DNA of 64,000 nucleotides from CBDCVD01 sp965224015 (GTDB taxonomy: Bacteria > Pseudomonadota > Alphaproteobacteria > Rhizobiales > CBDCVD01): NCBI GenBank assembly GCA_965224015.1, contig OZ245032.1:1860001-1924000 (forward strand). Reading direction: 5' to 3'. The position numbers and the translations under genes are program-made. The notes beneath the pieces are model-generated. The model did no database searches. It saw nothing but the letters and a program-made list of their open reading frames with translations, and had not been told where the DNA came from. This document shows, piece by piece, positions 24,418 to 33,882 of the stretch. How positions within the stretch are numbered: the stretch's first letter is position 1; every line of letters starts with the position of its first letter.

Positions 24418-26835
24418 TCACCCACGCAGGGTTCCGCCAGTTGCTTTTTCCACCGCCGCGATGATCCTGGTGGACACCTGATCAATCTCGGCATCCGTCA
24501 TGGTTTTATCCTGCGGGCGCAAGGTCACTTCGATGGCCAGTGACTTTTTGCCCTCACCAAGGCTCGCGCCTGCAAATACATCAAACACGTTCACCTTTTC
24601 GATAAGTGTTCTGTCTGCCCCTGCCGCGGCACGCAGTAGGGTCCCGGCAGCGACTTGCTCGTCGACGATAAAGGCGTAATCGCGCCGCACGGGTTGCAGA
24701 TCCGATACAACATAAATGGACTTGGCCCGCGAGGCCTTCCTGCGCGGCGCAGGGATGTGGTCAAGCACCACCTCAAACGCCATCAGCGGTCCATCCACTT
24801 CCAGCACGTCAAGCACCCGCGGATGCAACTCGCCAAAAAACCCGAGCTGATTTTTCGGCCCCAGCTGGATCACCGCAGCATGTCCAGGATGGAACCAGTC
24901 TGGCACGCCTGTGGTCAGTTGCACCTTGGCCGCATCAAGCCCTGCCGCCTCAAGAACGTTCAAAGCATCGGCCTTCACGTCGTAAGCATCGACAGCGCGA
25001 TCATCACCACGCCAATGACGCCCGCCACCGTCAAGGCGCTGGGTTGCCCGGCGCAGGCCCGCAGCACATACCCGTTGCCCCTCGGGTGATGGGTCCATAA
25101 ATGTTTGCCCAACCTCAAACAAAGCCAGTTCGGTGAGCCCGCGATCCGCGTTTCGTTGCGCCGCACGAACAAGACCCGGCAACAGGGAGGGGCGCATATG
25201 GGACATTTGCGGCGATATGGGGTTGGACAGGGCCAGCGCCGGCGCGCCACCACCAAACCGCTCAGCATCGTCTTGGGCAATAAACGAATAAGTTACCACC
25301 TCCACCATACCCCGTGCAGCAAGGGTGCGCTTGACATCACGGGTACGCTGTTGACCGGTGTTGAGAACGGGCTTCAGGACAGCTCCCGCACGTGGCAGCG
25401 GCACAGCCGCAACCTTGTTAAGGCCGATAATGCGCGTGGCCTCCTCGACCAAATCCGCTTTGCCCGCCACATCGGGGCGCCACTCCGGTACCGATACGTC
25501 GGCGGTTCCCCCTTGTCCGCCAACAGCAAAGCCCAGGCGGTTGAGCGCGCCGGCAATTTCGCTATCATCGGCTTTGAGTCCGGTCAGGCGTTTAACCTGC
25601 GAGAACGCAAATGCAATCTGATGTCGGCGCAAGGGCGGTTTGCCAGCAACAAAAGGCCGTGATACCTGTCCCCCACACAGATCCATCACCATTTGTGCTG
25701 CCACATCAAGGCCAGGGATCACAAAGGCCGGGTCCACGCCACGCTCAAAACGGTATCGCGCGTCGGAGACAATCCCTGTCCTGCGTCCGGTTCGCGCTGT
25801 GGTGAGGGGATCAAAATAGGCGCATTCAATGAAGATGTTCTTCGTATCCAACTGGGCGCCGGAATACGTGCCTCCCATAATGCCGCCAAGCCCCAAAACC
25901 CGCGCGTCGTCGGCGATAACGCACATGCTTTCGTCAACCTGGTAGGTCTTGCCATCAAGGGCGCAGAACTGTTCGCCGGCGCGCCCCATGCGCGCGCCGA
26001 TTGTGCCAGTCAATTTATCCGCATCATACACATGAAGCGGTCGCCCGAGATCGTAGGAAATGTAGTTGGTCATATCCACGAGCGCGCTTATGGGGCGCAA
26101 GCCGATGGTGCGAAGGCGTTGCTGCATCCAGGGCGGCGACGGACCATTGCGAACGCCCCTGACATAGCAGCCTGCGAATATGGGGCAAATGTGCGCGTTA
26201 TCGTCACTGAAATCGAGGGCGATTTCCATGGGGCTATCATAAGTGCCTTCAAGGGCGGGGATGGTCTGCTTCCTGAGCGTTCCAACACCCGCCGCGGCCA
26301 GGTCCCGAGCAATGCCGTATACCCCAAGGCAGTCGGGCCGATTGGGAGTAATGCCGATTTCGATCACGGGATCATCAAGCCCCATGACTTTGGCAAAGGG
26401 GGTGCCGATGGGCGTGTCCGGCGGCAGGTCAATAATGCCCTCGTGTTCGTCCGAGATTTGCATCTCGCGCTCCGAACACAACATGCCGTTGGAAGCCACA
26501 CCGCGAATGCGTACCGGCTTCAGATCAAGGCCGGTCCCGGGGATACGCGTGCCAGAGGGCGCAAAGACGCCCTTCATGCCCGCACGCGCATTGGGTGCGC
26601 CGCACACCACCTGCACAATTTCAGAACCGGTGTCCACCAAACACACGCGCAGACTGTCTGCGTTGGGATGGGGTTCGGCGGACGTTACATGGGCGATCGT
26701 GAACGCAGCATAGTCCTTTGCCGGATCGGTGATCGCCTCCACCTCAAGCCCGATCATGGTCAAGGTGTCGCTGATCTCTTGCAAACAGGCTTGCGTTTGC
26801 AGATGCTCTTTTAGCCAGGAGAGTGTAAATTTCAT
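24418..26835 (-). CDS. pheT: Phenylalanine--tRNA ligase beta subunit
   Basis: This 805-residue protein has the standard PheT domains. They are an N-terminal tRNA-binding OB domain (about residues 39-150, with HPNADSLRVC), B3/B4 editing, B5, the core synthetase-like fold and a C-terminal ferredoxin-like anticodon-binding domain (about 712-805, SDLQPVRRDYAFIVDE). With PheS it forms the alpha2beta2 cytoplasmic enzyme that charges tRNA-Phe. The start ATG overlaps the pheS stop codon (ATGA), indicating translational coupling. The length is normal for the family. Confidence 0.97.
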   Translation of the reverse strand: MKFTLSWLKEHLQTQACLQEISDTLTMIGLEVEAITDPAKDYAAFTIAHVTSAEPHPNADSLRVCLVDTGSEIVQVVCGAPNARAGMKGVFAPSGTRIPGTGLDLKPVRIRGVASNGMLCSEREMQISDEHEGIIDLPPDTPIGTPFAKVMGLDDPVIEIGITPNRPDCLGVYGIARDLAAAGVGTLRKQTIPALEGTYDSPMEIALDFSDDNAHICPIFAGCYVRGVRNGPSPPWMQQRLRTIGLRPISALVDMTNYISYDLGRPLHVYDADKLTGTIGARMGRAGEQFCALDGKTYQVDESMCVIADDARVLGLGGIMGGTYSGAQLDTKNIFIECAYFDPLTTARTGRRTGIVSDARYRFERGVDPAFVIPGLDVAAQMVMDLCGGQVSRPFVAGKPPLRRHQIAFAFSQVKRLTGLKADDSEIAGALNRLGFAVGGQGGTADVSVPEWRPDVAGKADLVEEATRIIGLNKVAAVPLPRAGAVLKPVLNTGQQRTRDVKRTLAARGMVEVVTYSFIAQDDAERFGGGAPALALSNPISPQMSHMRPSLLPGLVRAAQRNADRGLTELALFEVGQTFMDPSPEGQRVCAAGLRRATQRLDGGGRHWRGDDRAVDAYDVKADALNVLEAAGLDAAKVQLTTGVPDWFHPGHAAVIQLGPKNQLGFFGELHPRVLDVLEVDGPLMAFEVVLDHIPAPRRKASRAKSIYVVSDLQPVRRDYAFIVDEQVAAGTLLRAAAGADRTLIEKVNVFDVFAGASLGEGKKSLAIEVTLRPQDKTMTDAEIDQVSTRIIAAVEKATGGTLRG

Positions 26836-27914
26836 CGGCTCAGCCCCGCGAACAGGCTGGGAATGTCGAGGGGGCGAAAGCCATAGTGTTTAATCCAGCG
26901 CACGTCCGCTTCGAAAAAGGCCCGCAAATCCGGCATGCCGTATTTCAGCATCGCCAGGCGATCGATCCCTATGCCCCAGGCGAAGCCCTGATACACGTCC
27001 GGGTCGAGGTTGCAGTTCCTGAGCACATTGGGGTGTACCATGCCGCTTCCCAGAATTTCCATCCAGTCATCTCCCTCGCCGATGCGGATTGCATTGGCCT
27101 CATGGGTGCAGTTGATATCCACCTCCATAGAGGGCTCGGTGAAAGGAAAAAACGATGGGCGAAAGCGCATCTTCACATCGTCCAACTCAAAGAAGGCCTT
27201 GCAAAACTCCGCCAATATCCATTTCAGATGCCCAAGATGGGAGCCCTTATCGACCACCAGGCCTTCCACCTGATGAAACATGGGGGTGTGGGTCTGGTCG
27301 GAATCGCAACGATACGTGCGCCCGGGGATGACAATGCGAATGGGTGGCGCCTGTGTTTCCATGGTGCGAATTTGCACGGGACTGGTGTGGGTGCGCAGAA
27401 CAAGCCGCTCGCCGTCTTTATTTTCGTCAAAGAAAAACGTGTCATGCTCCTCGCGCGCCGGATGCCCCTCGGGAAAGTTGAGAGCGGTGAAATTATAGTA
27501 ATCGGTCTCAATATCGGGTCCCTCAGCGACGCAAAAGCCCATATCGACAAAGATCGCGGTGATCTCATCAACGACCTGAGAGATGGGATGAATGCGGCCC
27601 TCCACCAGGGGGCCAGGGGGCACGGGCAGGGTCATATCCTGTCGCTCAAGCGCCAGCCGCACCGCAAGAGCCTTGTCATGCAGCGCTGCCTGACGGGCTG
27701 CGATCGCATCAGCTACGCGCTGTTTGAGTTGATTGAGCGCTGCGCCCTGGGTTTTGCGGTAGGCCGGATCGATCTGCCCCAGTCCCTTTAGTCGGGTGGA
27801 AATCGCCCCCTTTCTGCCAAGGGCGGCAACCCGTATTTCATCAAGGGCTGTTTCATCGCCGGCCTGCTCGATACGCCCGAGCAGATCTGTCTCAAGTTCC
27901 GTTAAATCTGTCAT
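26832..27914 (-). CDS. pheS: Phenylalanine--tRNA ligase alpha subunit
   Basis: This 360-residue class II aminoacyl-tRNA synthetase subunit has an N-terminal coiled-coil domain (about residues 1-100) and the catalytic core with class II motifs. Motif 1 spans HPISQVVDEI, motif 2 includes GRTYRCDSDQTHTPMFHQVEG and motif 3 is AWGIGIDRLAML. It is upstream of pheT with a 4-base overlap. The rpmI-rplT pair that often precedes pheST is absent; an integrase remnant lies there instead. This suggests local rearrangement. Confidence 0.97.
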   Translation of the reverse strand: MTDLTELETDLLGRIEQAGDETALDEIRVAALGRKGAISTRLKGLGQIDPAYRKTQGAALNQLKQRVADAIAARQAALHDKALAVRLALERQDMTLPVPPGPLVEGRIHPISQVVDEITAIFVDMGFCVAEGPDIETDYYNFTALNFPEGHPAREEHDTFFFDENKDGERLVLRTHTSPVQIRTMETQAPPIRIVIPGRTYRCDSDQTHTPMFHQVEGLVVDKGSHLGHLKWILAEFCKAFFELDDVKMRFRPSFFPFTEPSMEVDINCTHEANAIRIGEGDDWMEILGSGMVHPNVLRNCNLDPDVYQGFAWGIGIDRLAMLKYGMPDLRAFFEADVRWIKHYGFRPLDIPSLFAGLSR

Positions 27915-28001
27915 AAGTGTTTGGTCCGCGCAATTTGCTGCCGCAAAGGCTTAACGTGGAATCGCGTGCAGCTCAAGGCTTTCTCTTATCCAGAACTGGG
28001 G

Positions 28002-28490
28002 TTAACTAGAGTTATTGTTGCAACTTAAACGCCCGACGCTCTGGATGTGTAATTTCAACAGGTTGTCCCTGGTAAGTTCATCGGGTGTAGATGGCCATTC
28101 GTCTGATATGGCCTTGCTGGCGGCAGAAGAGAGGGTCTGCGGTTCTGCAATGAGCTTGTTCCAAGCCTCGCAGGTGGCGCCGGGTAGCGCTTTTGCTTTC
28201 GCTTCTTCCGCCGCACCGACAACGCGCAGCCGATCAAGCAATGCCTCCAACGCGACGGTCCGCACCCGTTCATCCGCCGGCGCGTAGATGAAGCCCCCGG
28301 CAAGGGCTCGCAAACTTGCTGCACGGTATCGTCGTGCCAGAGCGCCCTGACGCCGTCTCAGGCACGTGGTGTTGCCGCGATCACCGCCGATGCATGGGAT
28401 CAAGACCCAGAACTCATGGTCGGCCGTTTCCATGGCAACCCAGCGAAACCGGGCAATCTCAAGGGATCTGGTTTTGAGCGATAGACGGAT
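28002..28490 (-). pseudogene. Tyrosine recombinase/phage integrase N-terminal remnant
   Basis: Reading the minus strand from about 28490, the peptide RLSLKTRSLEIARFRWVAME is followed by an Ala/Arg-rich helical region and ends SKAISDEWPSTPDELTRDN. The RLSLKTR...EA.R pattern resembles the N-terminal (arm/SAM-like) region of phage integrases. No start codon precedes it and no catalytic R-H-R-H-Y domain follows. The stop codon and the B-like GATACCAGGGGTAC junction bound it upstream. A related fragment of about 70 bp occurs at 54733-54800. The family call is tentative; the remnant status is more secure. Confidence 0.5.
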
Positions 28491-28623
28491 AGTACCCCTG
28501 GTATCCTACGCTTTATAGGGCTTTGGAACGCGTCTGACATAGTGCCAGCGCTTTCCGCGCTTTTGAAAACTGGATAGCCATTAATTTCAATGGCCTACAT
28601 TGGAACACTGTTTGCGACAATGG

Positions 28624-28695
28624 AGCGGGCGATGGGATTCGAACCCACGACCCCAACCTTGGCAAGGTTGTGCTCTACCCCTGAGCTACGCCCGC
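28624..28695 (-). tRNA. tRNA-Gly (GCC)
   Basis: The minus-strand sequence starts GCGGGCGTAGCTCAG and ends GGTTCGAATCCCATCGCCCGC. A 7-bp acceptor stem and standard D, anticodon and T arms are visible. The anticodon loop contains TTGCCAA, giving anticodon GCC. The 3-prime CCA is encoded (28621-28623). Confidence 0.97.
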
Positions 28696-28893
28696 GTTTT
28701 AAAATAAAGGTCGCGCATTTATGAGATCAAGAAAGCGCGCCCCTATTATCGCCGCAAAAATCTTAACATTTCAGGTTACATATTGTTAAGGGCAGGTAGA
28801 TGTCCGTTGTTAAAGAGGCCCATCTAAAGCGTCAATCTTATGCCCTGTCTGCCTGGCGAATGCAAGGTCTTTATAGCCAAGCGCACCAATTTT
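28696..28893. other. Spacer, nothing recognised
   Basis: About 200 bases lie upstream of tRNA-Gly before the B/A repeat pair. It should hold the tRNA promoter on the minus strand. No open frame or repeat member is supported. Confidence 0.35.
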
Positions 28894-28952
28894 ATACCAG
28901 CGGTATGGGCTTTATGTACACGCCGACTGGTGTACGGCTTTGATAACGCAAC
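28894..28952 (-). repeat. Repeat B, truncated copy (reverse orientation)
   Basis: ATACCAGCGGTATGGGC followed by ttatgtacacgccgactgg and gataacgc corresponds to the reverse complement of the right half of repeat B. It stops after about 59 bases, 12 bases before an A element. Confidence 0.8.
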
Positions 28953-28963
28953 TGATTGAGGCT

Positions 28964-29104
28964 AGATCAGCATACGTTTAGTTGTGCCCATTCTGCGAGC
29001 GGTAAAGCGAAACCCATAAAGCTGATCGCCCTCTAAATCTATAGCAAAATGCGAGAAGAATACGAGAAAGCCCCATGATTCCAATTAAACGCATTTTGCT
29101 ATAG
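28964..29104 (-). repeat. Repeat A, single 141-bp copy
   Basis: AGATCAGCATACGTTTAG to CGCATTTTGCTATAG, with both hairpins intact. It sits 36 bases beyond the stop codon of the DAO-type gene, next to a truncated B copy. Confidence 0.9.
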
Positions 29105-29139
29105 CCCAAACCAGACCAACCGCCAGGAAGAACTTCGGT

Positions 29140-30258
29140 TCATTCCGCCACCGTGCGGGCGAAACGCCCTGGATGAAAGATTTCATAATATTGAGGAATG
29201 GCTCCTTTGATTACCCATCGTGACGCCTCAAGCGCGTGGCATGCGGCAAGGGTGACCCCTGAATGGCAAGCAAAGGAAAAGACTCCCGGATGCATTGGCG
29301 ACTGCTGATAGATGGGTGCACCATCCGGCGTCATCACCCGTAAGGCCCCCCAGGCACGTAGCAGGCGCAAGCGCCCCAAAAACGGAAAAATTCCTATACA
29401 TCGCCTGGCGATGGTGGAAAGGGTCTCCAGGTCCGTTCGGACATCAAAACCCGCATCCTTGCTGGAGGCGCCGAGCAAAAAGCTGCCATTATCAGTTTGG
29501 CGAACTGTATTACAGGGATGGCGCAGGAGCGGCGTCATTTTCTCACTCACCAACACCTGGCCCTGATCAGCACGAATGGGCAAATCGATGCCAAGAGCCT
29601 TGCCTAGAGCCAAGGACCCATGTCCGGCTGCAATAATAACTTTTTCCGCGCGGGCAACAATGTCTCCCTTAACGCCCATCAGAACGTATCCCCCGCCGTT
29701 CATGGGATGGATTTGTGTTACGGGACAACCGGGTCGATAGGCAGCGCCTCTGTTTTGCATGTCCTGATGCAGCGCCCTGAGCAACAGCAAGGGGTTGCAG
29801 TGGCCGTCGTGAGGGCAAAAGGTCGCGCCCGGGACCTCCCCGATTTCCGGGATGATTTTTTTAAGGCTGGCGTGATCCAACACGTCAAATTTGTAAGAAC
29901 CGGAGCCCAGTTCCGTCTTGATCTGGTGCAGGTGCGAAACCGAATCTGCCAGTTCCGTCTCATTGGCGGCAATATTAAACCCACCACGGCTATAATGCAG
30001 ATCGAGGCCAGTGCTTTCCTCGAGTTCCAGAGCGAATTCGGGCCAAAGCCCTGAAGATCTAAGTGACCAGGCAGCATAGGCCGGCGTTCCCAGGCCCTTT
30101 CCCTGGACCCAGACCAGACCGAAATTGCCACGCGCAGCGCGCAAGGCACTATCCCCTTCATCAAAGACAACGCAACGTTGGCCAAGACGAGCAAGGCCCC
30201 AACCAAACGCGGAGCCAAGAAGCCCACCTCCTATCACTGCAACTGTGTATTCAGACAT
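29140..30258 (-). CDS. FAD-dependent oxidoreductase of the DAO (D-amino acid/glycine oxidase) family
   Basis: This 372-residue protein has an N-terminal dinucleotide-binding motif (VAVIGGGLLGSAFGWGLARLG) and the overall DAO fold. A C-terminal GAPIYQQSPMHPGVFSFACHSG stretch contacts the flavin. Family members oxidise amino acids, N-methylated amines or hydroxy acids. I start at ATG 30258 (MSEYTV) rather than the TTG two codons earlier. It is divergent from the UxaA-type dehydratase gene with a 467-base gap, so a common regulatory region is possible. The substrate is unknown. Confidence 0.82.
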   Translation of the reverse strand: MSEYTVAVIGGGLLGSAFGWGLARLGQRCVVFDEGDSALRAARGNFGLVWVQGKGLGTPAYAAWSLRSSGLWPEFALELEESTGLDLHYSRGGFNIAANETELADSVSHLHQIKTELGSGSYKFDVLDHASLKKIIPEIGEVPGATFCPHDGHCNPLLLLRALHQDMQNRGAAYRPGCPVTQIHPMNGGGYVLMGVKGDIVARAEKVIIAAGHGSLALGKALGIDLPIRADQGQVLVSEKMTPLLRHPCNTVRQTDNGSFLLGASSKDAGFDVRTDLETLSTIARRCIGIFPFLGRLRLLRAWGALRVMTPDGAPIYQQSPMHPGVFSFACHSGVTLAACHALEASRWVIKGAIPQYYEIFHPGRFARTVAE

Positions 30259-30725
30259 GCGCAATCATATCCCGTCGCTGGCAAGCTCTCTGATGGGGAT
30301 TGCCATTGCCGCCGGTCAATCCCAGGGCTATAAACAGGATAGCGGACGCTAGCCAATTCTACAAATGGAGATGACTCAGTAATCCATTTGCAATAGGCAC
30401 GGGTTACGACGAGAGCGGTCGGGCAACGTTGTGCAAGTCAGGGAATTGGAACCTTTGATGGCCGGTTGAAATTGCCCTTGTAACCCCGGTTATGGATAAG
30501 GGGCTTTTTCTTGTGCTTTATCGGTTCACACCCGCCAGTCGACCGGCAAGGTGGTAATCCATCCCCCATCCAGGTCATCCGATCGTATGCCAAGCAAGAG
30601 GTAAAATGAAGGCTTCTCACCTATGCCGGTAGGCGTTACACTGACCCTGGCCGATAATCCATCGCAAAAGGCGCTCTATCGCTTGCCCAACACAAAGCCA
30701 GGAATAACTAAGGAAAATTGCATTT
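30259..30725. other. Divergent intergenic region
   Basis: This 467-bp region holds no supported gene between the divergent DAO-type and UxaA-type genes. It should contain both promoters. I find no member of repeat families A-D and no clear operator. Confidence 0.4.
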
Positions 30726-32231
30726 GTGTCCACAAGGACTTCCCTCACACTGCGCCTTGATCCGGCGGACAATGTTGCGATCGCCCGGTGCGCTCTTCAG
30801 CCTGGTGAGAACCAGGCCATTACGGCCGTTCCACGCGGGCACAAGATAGCCATCGCTCCGATCGCTAAGGGACAGGCGGTTAGAAAATACGCCCAGGTCA
30901 TTGGTTATGCGGCCGTGGATATCGCCACGGGCACGCACGTTCATACCCATAATCTGGCGTTTCGCAATGTCTCACGGGAGTACGGGTTTTGCACGAACTT
31001 GCGCCCTGTTGAGGGTGTATCCACGCCGGATAGTTTCAACGGGTTTCGCCGTTCCGATGGTAGGGTGGGAACGCGCAACTATATTGGCGTTTTGTCCTCC
31101 GTGAACTGCTCCGCTACGGCGGCGCGGATGATTGCCACGCAGTTTACCCCTGAGCGTATGGCCTCTTATCCCAACGTTGATGGGGTTGCGGCTTTTGTCC
31201 ACGGAACCGGATGCGGAATGGCAGATGCGGGGGAAGGATTTGAGGCCTTGCAGCGGGTCATGTGGGGGTACGCAAAAAACCCCAATATTGCCGGAGTGCT
31301 GATGCTTGGCCTGGGCTGCGAGATCAATCAAATCGACTGGCTTGTCGAAGCCTATGGGTTGACCCCGGGACCCATGTTCCAGGCCATGAATATCCAGGAT
31401 GTCGCCGGGTTGCGCAAAACCATTGCGCGCGGTGTTGAAAAAGTTGAGGCCATGGTGGGGCGCGCCAATGAGTTTCAGCGCGAGCCATGCCCCGCCTCGC
31501 AGCTGATGGTTGCCCTGCAATGCGGCGGATCAGACGCCTGGTCGGGCATCACCGCCAATCCGGCGCTTGGGGTCGCCAGCGACCTGTTGGTGGCGCAAGG
31601 GGGAACGGTGGTTCTGGCGGAGACACCGGAGATTTATGGCGCGGAACATCTGCTCACGGAACGCGCGCTTACCCATGATATTGGTGAACAGCTTTTGGCG
31701 CGCATCAGGTGGTGGGAGGACTACACCGCGCGCAATCACGGCACCATGGACAATAACCCCAGTCCCGGAAACAAGAAAGGCGGTTTGACGACGATCCTGG
31801 AAAAATCCCTGGGGGCGGCGGCCAAGTGCGGCACTTCCCCATTAACAGGCGTCTACAAATATGCCGAGCCGATTACCGGTCAAGGGTTTGTTTTCATGGA
31901 CAGCCCCGGCTATGATCCCGCATCGGTTACGGGTCAGATCGCCTCCGGCTGCAATCTCGTTGCTTTTACCACCGGGCGTGGCTCGGCCTTTGGGTCCAAG
32001 CCCGCGCCGACGCTCAAGATAGCCACGAACAGTGAAATGTTTGCGCGTATGTCCGAAGACATGGACATTGACGCGGGCCGCGTTTTGAGCGAGGGGGTTG
32101 AGCTTGCGGATCTGGGGCGCGAGATTTATACCGCCCTGTTGCGGGTCGCCTCGGGTGAGGCCACAAAATCGGAAGTGCAGGGTCTGGGGGATTATGAGTT
32201 TGTTCCCTGGCAGATTGGCGCGATCATGTGA
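30726..32231 (+). CDS. UxaA/GarD-type sugar-acid dehydratase
   Basis: This 501-residue fused protein has an N-terminal SAF domain (about residues 1-95) and a C-terminal altronate/galactarate dehydratase domain. Conserved blocks are GTRNYIGVLSSVNCSATAA, HGTGCGM, LGLGCE, ALQCGGSDAWSGI and MDSPGYDPASVTGQIASGC. The cysteines in these blocks suit an iron-dependent dehydratase. The family dehydrates altronate, galactarate or related acids. The sulfolactate sulfo-lyase SuyAB is a split relative. GTG 30726 has AAGGAAAA upstream and is preferred. The neighbouring oxidoreductase gene is divergent. The precise substrate is not readable from sequence. Confidence 0.85.
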   Translation: MSTRTSLTLRLDPADNVAIARCALQPGENQAITAVPRGHKIAIAPIAKGQAVRKYAQVIGYAAVDIATGTHVHTHNLAFRNVSREYGFCTNLRPVEGVSTPDSFNGFRRSDGRVGTRNYIGVLSSVNCSATAARMIATQFTPERMASYPNVDGVAAFVHGTGCGMADAGEGFEALQRVMWGYAKNPNIAGVLMLGLGCEINQIDWLVEAYGLTPGPMFQAMNIQDVAGLRKTIARGVEKVEAMVGRANEFQREPCPASQLMVALQCGGSDAWSGITANPALGVASDLLVAQGGTVVLAETPEIYGAEHLLTERALTHDIGEQLLARIRWWEDYTARNHGTMDNNPSPGNKKGGLTTILEKSLGAAAKCGTSPLTGVYKYAEPITGQGFVFMDSPGYDPASVTGQIASGCNLVAFTTGRGSAFGSKPAPTLKIATNSEMFARMSEDMDIDAGRVLSEGVELADLGREIYTALLRVASGEATKSEVQGLGDYEFVPWQIGAIM

Positions 32232-32424
32232 CGGGGCCGGTTAACCCAGGTGGCCAGGGATTTATTGCGATTTGGTAGCGATGATACCCGTTGATGGGTT
32301 CCTCAGGAATAGTCACGCAATTGTCTTGCCGGTCATGACGAAACGATGTATGGTGGCGCGCCGATGGCCTCCCTTTCCCTAAATTCAACAATAACTGGCA
32401 GGCCAGCGAGGTCGTTTGGTTTGC

Positions 32425-32498
32425 GCGCCGGTAGCTCAGCTGGATAGAGTACTTGACTACGAATCAAGGGGTCGGGGGTTCGAATCCTCCCCGGCGCG
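32425..32498 (+). tRNA. tRNA-Arg (ACG)
   Basis: The tRNA starts GCGCCGGTAGCTCAGC and ends GGTTCGAATCCTCCCCGGCGC plus discriminator G. The 7-bp acceptor stem GCGCCGG/CCGGCGC is complete. The anticodon stem-loop TTGACTACGAATCAA gives anticodon ACG. CCA is encoded at 32499-32501. Confidence 0.97.
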
Positions 32499-32554
32499 CC
32501 AATCAAGCCACCATGATCGGTGATGACAATTAGCCAATAGGCATATCTATTAAC

Positions 32555-32630
32555 GGGCTGGCCAGGTCGTAAATGGACGTTTGCTAATGATTATTAGAGC
32601 GGATTTCGGGCCTTAGAGCGTGTCAGGTTT
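32555..32630 (+). repeat. Repeat D motif and repeat C end upstream of metK
   Basis: ggctggccaggtcgtaaatggacgttt (D motif) is followed about 30 bases later by ttagagcgtgtcagg (C-type end). Both lie in the leader/promoter region of metK. I looked for an S-adenosylmethionine riboswitch here and did not recognise one. Confidence 0.6.
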
Positions 32631-32653
32631 GCGAGGGAGTGGGATGTTGCGTA

Positions 32654-33832
32654 ATGGCGGGTGATGACAGATTTCTCTTTACCAGCGAGTCCGTCTCTGA
32701 GGGGCATCCGGATAAGGTCTGCGACCGCATTTCCGATGCGATCGTTGACGCTTACCTGACAAGCGAGCCGGAAGCGCGAGTTGCGGTGGAGACCCTTACA
32801 ACCACAAATCGTATTGTCCTTGCCGGCGAAGTGCGCAGCAGCAACGGCATCGGAACACGGCAGCTTGAGGAAGTCGCCCGCAATGCGGTGCGCGACATCG
32901 GCTACGAGCAACCCGGATTTCATTGGCGCGATGCGGATGTGGACATTTACGTTCACGCGCAATCCTCCGACATTGCCCAGGGTGTGGATGCCGTCGGCAA
33001 CAAGGACGAGGGCGCCGGTGATCAGGGTATCATGTTCGGCTATGCCTGCCGCGAGACCGACGCCTTCATGCCTGCCCCCATTCAGTTTGCCCATCAGATT
33101 CTGCGTGACATGGCAAAGGCGCGCCACGCCGGTACCGTGAGCGCCTTTGGACCGGATTCGAAAAGCCAGGTTACCCTTGCTTACGACAACGAAAAACCCG
33201 TCGCCGCTACGTCGATCGTTGTCTCCACCCAGCACGTGGAGGGGCTGGAGCAGTCTCAGGTCCGCGAATTGGTACGCCCGTTCGTGGAAAATGTTCTACC
33301 CAAAGGCTGGATGTGTCCCGAGGAGGAGTTTTATGTCAATCCTACAGGCAAGTTCGTCATCGGCGGCCCTGACGGAGACGCGGGGCTAACAGGTCGCAAG
33401 ATCATCGTCGATACCTATGGGGGTGCGGCCCCCCACGGGGGCGGAGCCTTTTCGGGAAAGGACCCGACAAAGGTTGATCGTTCCGCCGCCTATGCCGCCC
33501 GCTATCTGGCCAAGAATGTTGTCGCTGCCGAGCTCGCCGAACGATGCACCATCCAACTGTCCTATGCCATTGGCATTTCCAGGCCGCTGTCTCTTTATGT
33601 CAACATGCACGACACCCATTCCGCACGCGCCAACGAAGTAAAGCTGGCGACGGCATTGAACGAAGTGATGGACCTGTCCCCGCGGGGCATTCGCGAACAC
33701 CTTGGACTGAACCGTCCCATCTATGCGCGCACCGCCGCTTACGGGCATTTTGGCCGTGAACCCGATGCGGATGGGGGCTTTTCATGGGAGCGCACGGATC
33801 TGGTCGACGCGATTGAGGCGGCGCTTACTTGA
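32654..33832 (+). CDS. metK: S-adenosylmethionine synthase
   Basis: This 392-residue enzyme (from ATG 32654, MAGDDRFLFTSESV) makes S-adenosylmethionine from methionine and ATP. Diagnostic motifs are FTSESVSEGHPDKVCD at the start, the ATP-binding hexapeptide as GAGDQGIMFGYA, and the glycine-rich GGGAFSGKDPTKVDRS. It is full-length for the family. An in-frame GTG at 32639 is an alternative start. It is followed by trmB, an arrangement common in alphaproteobacteria. Confidence 0.96.
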   Translation: MAGDDRFLFTSESVSEGHPDKVCDRISDAIVDAYLTSEPEARVAVETLTTTNRIVLAGEVRSSNGIGTRQLEEVARNAVRDIGYEQPGFHWRDADVDIYVHAQSSDIAQGVDAVGNKDEGAGDQGIMFGYACRETDAFMPAPIQFAHQILRDMAKARHAGTVSAFGPDSKSQVTLAYDNEKPVAATSIVVSTQHVEGLEQSQVRELVRPFVENVLPKGWMCPEEEFYVNPTGKFVIGGPDGDAGLTGRKIIVDTYGGAAPHGGGAFSGKDPTKVDRSAAYAARYLAKNVVAAELAERCTIQLSYAIGISRPLSLYVNMHDTHSARANEVKLATALNEVMDLSPRGIREHLGLNRPIYARTAAYGHFGREPDADGGFSWERTDLVDAIEAALT

Positions 33833-33882
33833 GAACCGCTTGCCGGACAGGGGGGCATGCAGCATGCGGAAAACATTAAGAG

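Noticed and set aside
25693..26814. 373-codon plus-strand frame opposite pheT
   Set aside because: Antisense shadow of a secure essential gene.
32502..32653. Possible SAM riboswitch upstream of metK
   Set aside because: Only repeat D and C fragments are visible; I could not identify a riboswitch core.
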